From: Mangrovicoccus sp049603835
GTDB taxonomy: Bacteria; Pseudomonadota; Alphaproteobacteria; Rhodobacterales; Rhodobacteraceae
DNA: 64,000 nucleotides
Direction: 5' to 3'
Assembly: GCA_049603835.1 (NCBI GenBank)
Contig: JBMYSZ010000020.1
Span: 3,165-67,164 of the forward strand
The position numbers were made by a program, and so were the translations under genes. The notes beneath the pieces are model-generated. The model had not been told where the DNA came from. It saw only the letters and a list, made by a program, of their open reading frames with translations, and made no database searches. Positions 18,187-26,357 of this stretch are shown here, in pieces (the first letter of the stretch is position 1; the number at the start of each line of letters is the position of its first letter).

Positions 18187-19047
18187 TCACCCGCCGCGAC
18201 GATAGGCTGAGGGCGGGGCGCCGAAATGGCGGCGGAAGGCGGCCACAAAGGCCGAAGCCGATGAGTATCCCAAATAAGCCGCCAAAGCGGTGGAGCTTTC
18301 GCCCATTTCCAGCCGTTCCAAGGCCTGCATAAACACCGCCCGCGCCCGCCAGTCGCGAAAGCTCAGCCCGGTTTCCTCGCTGAAAAGTCGCGCCAAAGTT
18401 CGGCTGCTTGTGCCGCTTTTACGGGCCAGATCTTCTAAGCCGCCGATCTCGCCCGGCGCGTCGAGCAACCGCTCCATCGCGGCCAAAAGCCGGGCATCCC
18501 GACCACCAGGCAAGCGCAGATCCGGGCGATCGAGCCGCCCCATTTCGTCCAGCGCGACCCAGGCCAAACGCCGCGCCTCTGCATGGCTCAGCGTCTCCAC
18601 CGCGCCGGGGGCCAATCGACGCGCAATCCCGCGCAGCAGGGGCGAGCCGACCACCACCTCCGGCTGAGACCAGCCCAAGCGCGCCACGAAACGCGGATCA
18701 ACAAAGAGATGATGGATCTCCACATTGCGCTGACCGCTTAGCTGATGCGGCATATCCGGCGGGATCCAAATCCCATGTTTGCCGGGCACGAACCACACAT
18801 CCTCGCCCACGCGCAGCCGCACCACCCCGTCATAAACCAAGGTCAGCTGACCGCGCGGATGGGCATGCGGCGCGACCATGCGGCCAGTCTGAAGCTGCGC
18901 GATGCGGACCCCAAGCGGGCGGCGCGGATCTTGCAGAAACCCATCCTTGGGCACGGGATAGATTTCGATTCCGGCCTGTGGTTCCGGCTCTGGACCCGCC
19001 TTAGGGCCCATTTCAGATCTTGGCGGAAAATCGACATACTTTGGCAT
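18187..19047 (-). CDS. AraC-family transcriptional regulator with cupin sensor
   Basis: A 286-residue AraC/XylS regulator. The N-terminal cupin includes HAHPRGQLTLVYDG and PGKHGIWIPPDMPHQL at about 60-105. The C-terminal double HTH includes LARKSGTSSRTLARLFSEETG and TALAAYLGYSSASAFVAAFRRHFG, ending FGAPPSAYRRG. This layout fits the YdeO/NimR-like group that regulates a divergent transporter gene. It is divergent from the SLC13 gene with 76 bp between starts, containing an inverted repeat, and probably controls that gene. Confidence 0.9.
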   Translation of the reverse strand: MPKYVDFPPRSEMGPKAGPEPEPQAGIEIYPVPKDGFLQDPRRPLGVRIAQLQTGRMVAPHAHPRGQLTLVYDGVVRLRVGEDVWFVPGKHGIWIPPDMPHQLSGQRNVEIHHLFVDPRFVARLGWSQPEVVVGSPLLRGIARRLAPGAVETLSHAEARRLAWVALDEMGRLDRPDLRLPGGRDARLLAAMERLLDAPGEIGGLEDLARKSGTSSRTLARLFSEETGLSFRDWRARAVFMQALERLEMGESSTALAAYLGYSSASAFVAAFRRHFGAPPSAYRRGG

Positions 19048-19079
19048 AATGTCGTTCTAGCGCAAAAATCGCGGCTCGG

Positions 19080-19108
19080 CTAGGGTAAGGTCAGTAGTTT
19101 TGCCCTAG
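19080..19108. promoter_or_regulatory. Inverted repeat between AraC regulator and SLC13 transporter genes
   Basis: CTAGGGTAA at 19080-19088 and TTGCCCTAG at 19100-19108 form 9-bp arms with one mismatch and an 11-bp spacer. It lies directly upstream of the transporter ribosome-binding site TTAGGAGAT, so it could be the AraC-family operator; an RNA hairpin in the leader is the alternative. Confidence 0.4.
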
Positions 19109-19123
19109 TTCTTAGGAGATCCC

Positions 19124-20497
19124 ATGCCCCCCGCAAAATTCCTGGTCTTTGCCCTGCTCGCCGGGCTTGGAGCGGCCATTGCCACTGCCCAACCCGCAGC
19201 TTTCGGCGAAGGCCAAGCCGCAACTCTGGGCATCATTTTTGTGATCATCGGGCTTTGGTCCACTGCGATCTTGCCCAATTATATGGCCAGCTTAGTGCTG
19301 TTCTGCGCCCTGTTGATCCCCGGATTGGCGGAGCCCAGCACAGTCTTTGCCGGCTTCACCTCTACAGCCATGTGGCTGATCGTGGCCGGGTTTGTGATCG
19401 GCGCCGCGATCCGAACCACCGGGCTTGGCCAAAGGATCGGCGCGGCGGTGGCTCCGCATCTGTCCAAAAGCTATACGGCGCTGATTGCGGGGCTGGTGAT
19501 CCTTGGGGCGCTGCTGGGCTTTCTCATGCCGTCTTCCATGGGGCGGGCGACAGTGCTGATGCCCCTGGGACTGGCCCTGGCCGATGCGCTTGGCCTGGCG
19601 CCGGGCAGTAAGGGGCGCACTGGGGTGGCGGTGACCACGGCCATGGCCGCCACCATGCCGAGCTTTGCGATCCTGCCAGCCAATGTTCCCAATATGGTGC
19701 TGATCGGGGCGAGCGAAAATATCCTTGGCATTCATATCAGCTATACGGATTACCTGGCGCTGCATTACCCGATTTTGGGGCTAGGCAAGGCCGCGCTGAT
19801 GACCTGGCTTTTGCTGCGGCTCTTCCCGGTGGATCAAGAAATCGCGGCCCAAAACAGCGCCGAGCCCGCGCCCCCCTCGCCCGCGCAAACCCGGCTTTTG
19901 GTGATGCTGCTGGCGGTGCTGGCGCTTTGGGCCACGGACCGGATCCATGGGGTTAGTCCGGCTTGGATCGGGCTGGCAGCGGCCACATTATTGCTGATGC
20001 CCAGGGTCGGTTTTGTGCGGCCCGATGAGTTCCGCCAAGCGGTGGATTTCCCGACGCTGCTCTTCATTGGTGGGGTGCTGGCCATGGGCACGGTGGTCAG
20101 TGCCAGCGGGCTGGGCGAGACCCTGGCCCCGCTGGTCATCGGCGCCCTGCCCCTTAGCCCTGGCGCGGATTTCTTGAACTTCATGTCCCTGTCGGTCTTT
20201 GCCGCCGCTTCGGGTTTTCTGACCACAATGGCCGGGCTGCCCGCGGTGCTGACCCCTTTTGCGCCGGACCTGGCCCAGGCCACGGGCTTTAGCACCGAAG
20301 CCGCGATGATGACCCAGGTGGTGGGGTTTTCCACGATCTTCCTACCCTTCCAAATGCCGCCGCTGATCCTGGCCATGAGCCTGGCGAAAGAACCCGTGCG
20401 GCATTTGGGGCGGCCTTTGCTGGCGCTTGGGGCGCTGACTGTGCTGGTGCTGATGCCGCTTGATTTCTTGTGGTGGAAATTGCTGGGGATGATTTAG
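19124..20497 (+). CDS. SLC13/DASS-type anion transporter
   Basis: A 457-residue permease with about 11-13 hydrophobic segments. The mid-N-terminal ALLGFLMPSSMGRATVLMPLGLALA and a second PSFAILPANVPNMVLIG segment match the paired hairpin motifs of divalent anion/sodium symporters and ArsB/NhaD-like carriers. Family substrates include dicarboxylates and sulfate; none can be chosen here. A strong ribosome-binding site TTAGGAGA precedes the ATG. The divergent AraC gene is its probable regulator, and a GC-rich terminator follows at 20603-20632. Confidence 0.85.
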   Translation: MPPAKFLVFALLAGLGAAIATAQPAAFGEGQAATLGIIFVIIGLWSTAILPNYMASLVLFCALLIPGLAEPSTVFAGFTSTAMWLIVAGFVIGAAIRTTGLGQRIGAAVAPHLSKSYTALIAGLVILGALLGFLMPSSMGRATVLMPLGLALADALGLAPGSKGRTGVAVTTAMAATMPSFAILPANVPNMVLIGASENILGIHISYTDYLALHYPILGLGKAALMTWLLLRLFPVDQEIAAQNSAEPAPPSPAQTRLLVMLLAVLALWATDRIHGVSPAWIGLAAATLLLMPRVGFVRPDEFRQAVDFPTLLFIGGVLAMGTVVSASGLGETLAPLVIGALPLSPGADFLNFMSLSVFAAASGFLTTMAGLPAVLTPFAPDLAQATGFSTEAAMMTQVVGFSTIFLPFQMPPLILAMSLAKEPVRHLGRPLLALGALTVLVLMPLDFLWWKLLGMI

Positions 20498-20541
20498 CCC
20501 GCCTTGCAATTGGCGCCAGAGATTGGCCATTGGACATAGCG

Positions 20542-20559
20542 GGTAACCCACGGGTTACC
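20542..20559. repeat. parS-like palindrome 1 (perfect)
   Basis: GGTAACCC-AC-GGGTTACC has perfect 8-bp arms around a 2-bp centre. It is one of three copies within 214 bp at the 3' side of parB, the usual place for plasmid centromere sites. Binding by the ParB at 20729-21832 is inferred from position. Confidence 0.75.
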
Positions 20560-20602
20560 ACGGCAGCACCCGAAACGGCTCGCTTGAAAATGCGCCCATG
20601 AA

Positions 20603-20632
20603 AAAACCGCCCTCCAAATCGGGGGCGGTTTT
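20603..20632 (+). terminator. Rho-independent terminator after the SLC13 gene, probably bidirectional with parB
   Basis: AAAACCGCC (20603-20611) and GGCGGTTTT (20624-20632) form a 9-bp stem followed by a T-rich tract on the plus strand (TTGTTTTG). The complementary strand ends in a T6 run, so it can also stop parAB transcription. It lies between parS-like sites 1 and 2. Confidence 0.8.
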
Positions 20633-20692
20633 GTTTTGCCAAGTCCTTATGGCAAATCGGCATGGCGGGTCTGAATGGCACGTAAGGCAGGC

Positions 20693-20710
20693 GGCAACCC
20701 ATGGGTTACC
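20693..20710. repeat. parS-like palindrome 2
   Basis: GGCAACCC-AT-GGGTTACC differs from copy 1 by one arm base and in the 2-bp centre. It lies just after the parB stop. Confidence 0.7.
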
Positions 20711-20728
20711 CGTGCCACAAACCGCAGG

Positions 20729-21832
20729 TTACAGAGAGGTAATCCGTGGGTTACCCTCCTCTTTCAGGGCCTCTTCGAAAGCACGGATCGCACGGGCCAA
20801 ACGGTCTTTCGGGATATCGGCAAAGTCGCGCCCCGAAAGGATCCGGCATTCCCCCTTGCGCGCGGTGACCTTGGTGTCGCCCACATGGAATTCATATTTC
20901 TCCTTGGGCGCGCGGGCCTGGCCACCCTCTTTCCGACGCGGCGATTTTAGGAACATCTCTAGCACCACCGCCTGGTCATCACGGGTCGCACAGGCCGCCA
21001 ATTCACGACCCAAAGCTCCCGCACGCTCTGGTGCAGCTTTCAGCGCCCGGACAATTTCGACACCTTGGTTGCGGGAAATATCTTTGGGCCATTGCAGCGA
21101 CCCGCCAAGCGCGGTGAGAAGAAAAACAAAGCTGCGGATATAGCTGCGCTTCATCTTATGAAGGGAGCCATAAAGACGGCCCACCAGCGCCTCTGGATCG
21201 CTGTCTTCGACCGCCGGATCCGACGCGGCACGGATCGCCACTTGCGCCATCTCGGCAAAGGTCAGATCCTCGCGCACAACATTTTCTTCGACCATATCAA
21301 TATAGCGCGCCATGCGCTGATCGCTCTGATCTTCGGCCGGTTTCGCAACCCGCGCTGTCACTTTGCCGAACTGGTCCTCGCCAGTTTCCTCATGCAATTG
21401 CCGCAGCGCAGTCACCCGGCGCCAGCCTTTTTGCAGCTGATAGCGACCGGCCTCATCCACAAAGACCTCGATCGGTTCGCGCTGACCGCGACTGCGGATC
21501 GAGGATTTCAGCTCGTCCATTTCCTCGGAATTTGCCACCGCCTCTAGATCTAAGCGGTCGCGCGGCAGATCATCGGTATAGATCGCATAGACCGACAGGC
21601 TTTCCAAAACCCGGCCCTCAGACTGCGCCGCGCGGTAGGCTTTGGCGTCTTCGGCATTTTGCCGCCGCTGCTCGACTTTCGCTTCTGTGGTTTCCGCCAA
21701 GCTTTCGGCAGCCTCGCGCACCGCAGCGCCCATGGGGCCGACGCTACGATCCCGGCGCGCAGTCGGTGCCTTTGAAGGCGCGGCATCGGGCAGGGGGTCA
21801 AAGCCGAATTTGTTCTTATTCTTGCCGGCCAT
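20729..21832 (-). CDS. parB: ParB-family plasmid partition protein
   Basis: A 367-residue ParB/RepB-type protein. The N-terminal third is charged and probably flexible. The ParB nuclease-like core has SRGQREPIEVF at about 139-149 and YQLQKGWRRVTALR, with MVEENVVREDLTFAEMAQVAI at about 203-223 as the conserved ENxxRxDL box. A helical DNA-binding region follows. It starts 3 bp after parA and is divergent from the replication gene. Together with ParA and the palindromes it should segregate this replicon. The third parS-like site is inside its own last codons. Confidence 0.92.
   Translation of the reverse strand: MAGKNKNKFGFDPLPDAAPSKAPTARRDRSVGPMGAAVREAAESLAETTEAKVEQRRQNAEDAKAYRAAQSEGRVLESLSVYAIYTDDLPRDRLDLEAVANSEEMDELKSSIRSRGQREPIEVFVDEAGRYQLQKGWRRVTALRQLHEETGEDQFGKVTARVAKPAEDQSDQRMARYIDMVEENVVREDLTFAEMAQVAIRAASDPAVEDSDPEALVGRLYGSLHKMKRSYIRSFVFLLTALGGSLQWPKDISRNQGVEIVRALKAAPERAGALGRELAACATRDDQAVVLEMFLKSPRRKEGGQARAPKEKYEFHVGDTKVTARKGECRILSGRDFADIPKDRLARAIRAFEEALKEEGNPRITSL
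20738..20755. repeat. parS-like palindrome 3, inside the parB 3' end
   Basis: GGTAATCC-GT-GGGTTACC has one arm mismatch. It lies within the last codons of parB and encodes the GNPRIT residues on the minus strand. The copy is therefore under both coding and binding constraint. Confidence 0.7.
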
Positions 21833-21835
21833 TTA

Positions 21836-23128
21836 TTATGCCTCCTCTTGGTCCCAAGCCCGCAAAACTGTGTCGCGGAATTCGTCATACGCTCGGTCGA
21901 AACTTTGCCGCGCGCGTTTCCATGTGTCGCGGGTCATCATGCGATAGTCTTGCTCATAAACCGACATTTGGAAACGGCCTGATTGCTCGACCGCGCGGGT
22001 CATCTCTATCGGATTGCGGCAGACATCCGCGCCAAAGACATTGCCAAAGGCCACCCGCATCGCATCATGCAATTGGTTATTGGCCTCATAGCGGGTCATC
22101 AGCAAACGGATATCGCGGAAGGTCTTGGGCAGGATCAGCCCCGCATCTTCGGCCAGGCCGGCAAAGCCCGAAGAGATGTCTTCCATCGCGTCGCCCAACT
22201 GCCCGAGATAAGAGGTGGTGCTGTCATATTCCCAATAACCCGGACCGGAAGGAATATAGAGGATGTCAGCCGCAAAAGCCGCATTGAGCGACTGATAGCC
22301 AATCGCGGGCGGGCAGTCGAAAATGATGATGTCATATTGGTCATCGGGCAGCTCTTCGAGATAGCGCTGCACACAGCCGAAAAAACTCCAGGCTTTGTGG
22401 AGGCTGCGATATTGCGCCGAGGCGAATTCCACGAAAGCGGCATTGGCGCAGCTGGGGATGATGTCGATGGTGGGCCAGCAGGTGGGTTGAATAAAGTCCT
22501 GGGTCCGCTGAGCGCCGATGGCGCGCACATCATCGGGCAGCTCATCCGCAGCGGGGTAGGGGCAGTCATCGGGGTCGTCATAGGATTGGGCGATACGGTC
22601 GGCTTCGCGGCATAGATCTCGGCACATGATGCCCCAGACGGTTTCGCTTTCTTTCACCTCAACGATCCCCATGGAATGGGTGAGCGTGGCTTGCGGGTCG
22701 AAATCAATACAGAGCACCCGATATCCATCAAGCGCCGCGGCATTGGCCAAATGCTGCGCCACCACGGTTTTACCGACCCCACCTTTGAAATTGGAAATTG
22801 CCACCCGCATGGCCCGGCCTTTGGGACGATGCGGCATCAGATTTTTACCACGAAATTTCAGCCGCCGCCGCAGCTCGTTAATTTCATCGAGGGAGAACCA
22901 ACGCTGGCGGCCCTCTTCTTCGGTTTCGCCTTGCGGCAGGCTCAGATCCTCGGCCAGTTTCTTGCGCAATGTGTCTGCCGCCACATCGAACATAAAGGTA
23001 GAGATTTCCCAGATCGAAAAGCGCCGCAGCAATTTCGTTTCCGCCGGGGAGAAGGTCGCCTTGCGCACAGCCGATTGCTGCGCCAGGCTGCGGGCATTCA
23101 TATTTTGAAGGTCTTGATAGTCTCTCAT
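21836..23128 (-). CDS. parA: ParA-family plasmid partition ATPase
   Basis: A 430-residue type Ib ParA/RepA-like ATPase. An N-terminal MerR-like HTH region (about 25-95, with FSLDEINELRRRL) precedes the deviant Walker A FKGGVGKT at about 114-121, then LCIDFDPQATLTHSMG (Walker A' region) and IIFDCPPAIGYQSLNA (Walker B). The DNA-binding N-terminus typical of this group represses its own promoter. It is the first gene of parAB and faces the dnaA-like initiator across a 382-bp intergenic region that probably contains the origin. Confidence 0.93.
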   Translation of the reverse strand: MRDYQDLQNMNARSLAQQSAVRKATFSPAETKLLRRFSIWEISTFMFDVAADTLRKKLAEDLSLPQGETEEEGRQRWFSLDEINELRRRLKFRGKNLMPHRPKGRAMRVAISNFKGGVGKTVVAQHLANAAALDGYRVLCIDFDPQATLTHSMGIVEVKESETVWGIMCRDLCREADRIAQSYDDPDDCPYPAADELPDDVRAIGAQRTQDFIQPTCWPTIDIIPSCANAAFVEFASAQYRSLHKAWSFFGCVQRYLEELPDDQYDIIIFDCPPAIGYQSLNAAFAADILYIPSGPGYWEYDSTTSYLGQLGDAMEDISSGFAGLAEDAGLILPKTFRDIRLLMTRYEANNQLHDAMRVAFGNVFGADVCRNPIEMTRAVEQSGRFQMSVYEQDYRMMTRDTWKRARQSFDRAYDEFRDTVLRAWDQEEA

Positions 23129-23165
23129 CTTATTCTCGTGTATTTACCTGCCTAAGTTTGAAATA

Positions 23166-23176
23166 CCGGATTTTCG
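23166..23176 (+). repeat. Iteron candidate copy 1
   Basis: CCGGATTTTCG, identical to the copy at 23394. It overlaps the left arm of an inverted repeat at 23169-23190. Confidence 0.45.
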
Positions 23177-23218
23177 AGAGTCTGAAAATCGTGTTTTTCG
23201 CAAGCAAGACTCGAAATT

Positions 23219-23229
23219 GCGGATTTCCG
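23219..23229 (+). repeat. Iteron candidate copy 2 (degenerate)
   Basis: GCGGATTTCCG differs from copy 1 at two positions. Confidence 0.35.
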
Positions 23230-23393
23230 GCTGGGGCAGGGGAAAAGCGGCTTTCTCGCAACAGATCCGGGGCTTTTCACCCTCTAAACCTAGGAATAGG
23301 GGCCATGAGACCCGCTACATGGGGACATGCTGGGATGGCCCCCTTATCCTTTAAGAGATTCACCCAAGAATGTTTTTGAGAATGTTAATTTTC

Positions 23394-23404
23394 CCGGATT
23401 TTCG
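23394..23404 (+). repeat. Iteron candidate copy 3
   Basis: CCGGATTTTCG, identical to copy 1. Confidence 0.45.
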
Positions 23405-23421
23405 CCCGACTTGACAAAATA

Positions 23422-23432
23422 CGGGATTTTCG
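23422..23432 (+). repeat. Iteron candidate copy 4
   Basis: CGGGATTTTCG, one mismatch to copies 1 and 3. It lies directly downstream of TTGACA, where a bound initiator could repress its own promoter. Confidence 0.45.
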
Positions 23433-23510
23433 GCTTAGCTCTGTGGCAAGCGGAATCGGTACAAAAGAAATCGACCGCAGAGGCACAGGTTAACGAGCAG
23501 GTGGTTTCCC

Positions 23511-24218
23511 ATGATGGCTCAGGCGATACGCGGCCCTCAAGCAGGGGTCGTGAAATATGATATTTTGACCAATCTCGCGCTGATTGGTCTGCGATGTGAC
23601 GACCATATGCGGCTATTGGCGTTGCGGCTGAATGTGATGATCACAGCGCGTTATGACTGGGTCAAGGATTTGGTCTCTATTGGTCATAGCCAATTGGCGC
23701 TGTTGTGGAATGTGAGCACGCGGACGGTCAAACGCGATATGGCGGCTTTGGTTGAGGCTGGGCTTTTGGCGGTGGTTCGGCGCGGGCGGCGCGGCCAGGT
23801 GGGCGCTTATCGGCTGAACCGCGCCCGTGTGATGGAGCTGGCGCGCGAAGACTGGCACCGGGTCGGCCCGGATTTCCTGGACCGGATGGCGACGCAGATG
23901 TCCCCGGTGCGGCAAGCGCCGATGGTGGATCCTGCGGCTCAGGAGGCCCCGCCCACGCCGCCGAGCAATGGTTTTGACCAGGCGGTGAAGGATGTGCTGC
24001 GCGCGCGCGAACCGCAAAGCTATGAGGCTTGGTTTGCCCGTTTGCGTTTTGGTGAGCCCCAGGGCGGGCAGGTTTCGGTCACAGCACCTAGTGCGTTTCA
24101 GGCCCGTTATTTGGCGGAAAAATTCGATCTGGTTCTGCGCCAAGCGGTGGTTTCTGTGGCTCAGGCGCCCTTGCGCTTAGAGATTTCCGGTGCTTCGGGC
24201 GAAATTCCGAAAACCTAG
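23511..24218 (+). CDS. DnaA-like plasmid replication initiator
   Basis: A 235-residue protein. The N-terminal half has a winged HTH, with SHSQLALLWNVSTRTVKRDM at about 61-80. The C-terminal part (about 167-228, ending near LRLEIS) resembles the DnaA N-terminal domain: YEAWFARLRFGE followed by VSVTAPSAFQARYLAEKFD. This is the layout of the DnaA-like replicases found on Rhodobacterales plasmids, which lack the AAA+ core of chromosomal DnaA. The Met at 23514 is an equally possible start. It is divergent from parAB, the usual arrangement for this replicon class. Confidence 0.82.
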   Translation: MMAQAIRGPQAGVVKYDILTNLALIGLRCDDHMRLLALRLNVMITARYDWVKDLVSIGHSQLALLWNVSTRTVKRDMAALVEAGLLAVVRRGRRGQVGAYRLNRARVMELAREDWHRVGPDFLDRMATQMSPVRQAPMVDPAAQEAPPTPPSNGFDQAVKDVLRAREPQSYEAWFARLRFGEPQGGQVSVTAPSAFQARYLAEKFDLVLRQAVVSVAQAPLRLEISGASGEIPKT

Positions 24219-24321
24219 CGTAAAGCTTCCAGAAATGTGACGAAAATATGACGATGATCAAGGAAAAGGGAGCATTCACCAGCTAGGTCAGGGCCATTCC
24301 CGCAGAACAAGGAGTCGCCCC

Positions 24322-25275
24322 ATGACGTTAGACGTGCCGCAAACCGCTTCCTCGCCCGCCGCCACTGGGGCGCCTGCCACCGCGCCAAAGCCCAGCCAAG
24401 GAGCCCGTTTGGCGGCTGGTTTCCCCAAGGTTCAGGCCGACGCCATCCGCCATGCATTTGAAACCGGGGCGTATCCTTATCCGCGCAAGCTGTCGCGCCG
24501 GACCTATGAGGCCGAGAAAGCCGCGCTTCAGGCAGAGCTGTTGAAGGTCCAGCTTTGGGCGCAGGAGGCGGAGGAAAAATTCGTGATCCTGTTTGAGGGG
24601 CGCGATGCGGCGGGCAAAGGCGGCACGATCAAGCGGTTTATGGAGCATCTCAACCCCCGATCCGCGCGGGTTGTGGCGCTGAACAAGCCCACTTGGGAAG
24701 AGCAGGGGCAGTGGTTTTTTCAGCGCTATATCAGCGAGCTGCCGACAGTTGGGGAAATGGTGTTCTATGACCGGTCTTGGTATAATCGCGCCGGCGTTGA
24801 GCGGGTGATGGGCTTTTGCTCGGCCAATGACTATCTGGAATTCATGCGCCAGGCCCCGGAATTTGAGCGGATGCTGGTGCGGTCGGGGATTAGGCTGTTC
24901 AAATATTGGTTCTCGGTGACCCAAAAAGAGCAGCAGCGCCGGTTTGAGGCGCGCAAGACCGACCCGCTGAAGCGTTGGAAATTATCGCCCATGGATTTGG
25001 CCAGTCTCGACCGCTGGGATGATTACACCGAGGCGAAAGAGGCGATGTTTTTCTATACGGATACGGCGGATGCGCCTTGGACGATTATCAAGTCAGATGA
25101 CAAAAAGCGGGCGCGTCTCAACTGCATGCGGCATTTCCTGGCCAATATCGATTACCCGGATAAGGATGAGGATGTGGTGGGCAAGCCCGATCCGCTCATC
25201 GTTGGCGATGCGGGGCATGTGGTGCAGAATTCGGAGCATATTTTGGGCCGCTCGCTGCATCCAGAAAAAGGCTAG
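24322..25275 (+). CDS. ppk2: Polyphosphate kinase 2 (PPK2)
   Basis: A 317-residue PPK2-family kinase. After a Pro/Ala-rich N-terminus of about 35 residues come Walker A GRDAAGKGG at about 93-101 and Walker B FYDRSWYNRAG at about 152-162. RWKLSPMDLASLDRWDDY and IKSDDKKRARLNCMRHFL are typical family signatures. PPK2 enzymes use polyphosphate to phosphorylate nucleotides, or the reverse. AAGGAG lies upstream at good distance. It is monocistronic and converges on hypE. No link to replication or hydrogenase is evident. Confidence 0.93.
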   Translation: MTLDVPQTASSPAATGAPATAPKPSQGARLAAGFPKVQADAIRHAFETGAYPYPRKLSRRTYEAEKAALQAELLKVQLWAQEAEEKFVILFEGRDAAGKGGTIKRFMEHLNPRSARVVALNKPTWEEQGQWFFQRYISELPTVGEMVFYDRSWYNRAGVERVMGFCSANDYLEFMRQAPEFERMLVRSGIRLFKYWFSVTQKEQQRRFEARKTDPLKRWKLSPMDLASLDRWDDYTEAKEAMFFYTDTADAPWTIIKSDDKKRARLNCMRHFLANIDYPDKDEDVVGKPDPLIVGDAGHVVQNSEHILGRSLHPEKG

Positions 25276-25287
25276 GGCTATGAGTAG

Positions 25288-25306
25288 GGTGGGCAATTTG
25301 CCTACC
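25288..25306 (+). terminator. Hairpin between ppk2 and hypE, probable terminator
   Basis: GGTGGGCAA and TTGCCTACC pair (one G-U) around a minimal loop and are followed by TTTCTTTG on the plus strand. It sits in the 48-bp gap between convergent ppk2 and hypE. Confidence 0.5.
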
Positions 25307-25323
25307 TTTCTTTGCGTAATGGC

Positions 25324-26346
25324 TTAGCAGATCCGGGGCAGTTGTTCGCCCACCAGCATATCGACAATCCGAGCGCCGCCGAAAAGCGTGCGCATGGTCA
25401 CCAGTCCTGGCTGCCCCTCATGGGCGCGGCCAATGGCGCAGGCGTTTTTGCCCTCTGGGCGGGCGCGCATGGCGCTTAGGGCGGCGTCGGCTTCTGCCTC
25501 GGGGACAAAGACCACCAGCGTACCTTCATTGGCCAGATAGAGCGGATCAAGGCCAAGGATTTCGCACATGCCCTTCACTTCCTCGCGCAGGGGGAGTTTG
25601 TTTTCCTCGACCTCAATCGCGCAACCCGCCGCTTCGGCCATTTCATTAAGGCAAGAGGCCAGCCCACCACGTGTGGCATCGCGGGCAGCACGGGCATTGG
25701 GGGCGGCCGCAAGAACCGCCTCCATCAGATGTCCAAGACCCTGACAATCCGACGGAATTTCCGCCGATAGGGCCATATCCCCGCGCGCGGCCAAGATCGC
25801 CGCCCCATGATCGCCCAACACGCCATTGACCAGCGCCACATCGCCGGGGCGGATATGTTCGGCGGCCAGATCGCGGCCCGGCGGGATCACACCCACGCCG
25901 GAAGTGGTGATAAAGACCTGATCCGCAGAGCCGCGCCCCACCACCTTGGTGTCACCGGTGACAATGCGCACCCCGGCGGCTTCGGCCTCGGCTTGCATGG
26001 TTTCGGTGATCCGGTGGAGCAAGGCCACATCCGTGCCTTCCTCGATGATAAACCCGGCAGAGAGCCAGAGCGGCTGCGCCCCGCCCACGGCCAGGTCATT
26101 GACCGTACCGCAGACTGCGAGCTTGCCGATATTGCCGCCGGGAAATTCCAGCGGCTCCACCACGAAACCGTCAGTGGTAAAGGCCAGGCGCGCGCCGGGC
26201 TCGGCCAGGGCCTTGTGGGTCAGGCGGGCTTGGTCCTCCATGGCTGCCGGTTGAAACCGTGCGGTAAACACCTCTTCGATCAGCTGGCGCATGGCTTTGC
26301 CGCCGCCCCCATGGGCGAGGGTGACTTTATCGAGTTTCGGGGCCAT
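25324..26346 (-). CDS. hypE: Hydrogenase maturation protein HypE
   Basis: A 340-residue member of the AIR-synthase-like family. KVTLAHGGGGKAMRQLIEEVF at the start and the C-terminal PRIC, whose last residue is the cysteine that carries the carbamoyl/thiocyanate group, are diagnostic. HypE dehydrates the carbamoyl group delivered by HypF to a cyanide donor for the NiFe active site. It is the last gene of the hyp operon, 11 bp after hypD, and converges on ppk2. Full length. Confidence 0.96.
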   Translation of the reverse strand: MAPKLDKVTLAHGGGGKAMRQLIEEVFTARFQPAAMEDQARLTHKALAEPGARLAFTTDGFVVEPLEFPGGNIGKLAVCGTVNDLAVGGAQPLWLSAGFIIEEGTDVALLHRITETMQAEAEAAGVRIVTGDTKVVGRGSADQVFITTSGVGVIPPGRDLAAEHIRPGDVALVNGVLGDHGAAILAARGDMALSAEIPSDCQGLGHLMEAVLAAAPNARAARDATRGGLASCLNEMAEAAGCAIEVEENKLPLREEVKGMCEILGLDPLYLANEGTLVVFVPEAEADAALSAMRARPEGKNACAIGRAHEGQPGLVTMRTLFGGARIVDMLVGEQLPRIC

Positions 26347-26357
26347 GATGTTTCGCC

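Larger units (their letters stand above)
23129..23510. other. Intergenic probable origin and divergent promoter region between parA and the initiator gene
   Basis: This 382-bp gap holds four copies of a C(C/G)GGATTTTCG-like motif (see separate repeats), a perfect inverted repeat GATTTTC/GAAAATC at 23169-23190, and an AT-rich stretch around 23380-23432. A TTGACA at 23411-23416 could be a -35 for the initiator gene; the -10 is poor. No gene is seen. Origin function is inferred from the place between parAB and the initiator. Confidence 0.55.

Noticed and set aside
21532..22287. A 251-codon plus-strand frame across the parA/parB joint
   Set aside because: It lies antisense to two well-supported partition genes and encodes an Arg/Pro-rich product with no motif.
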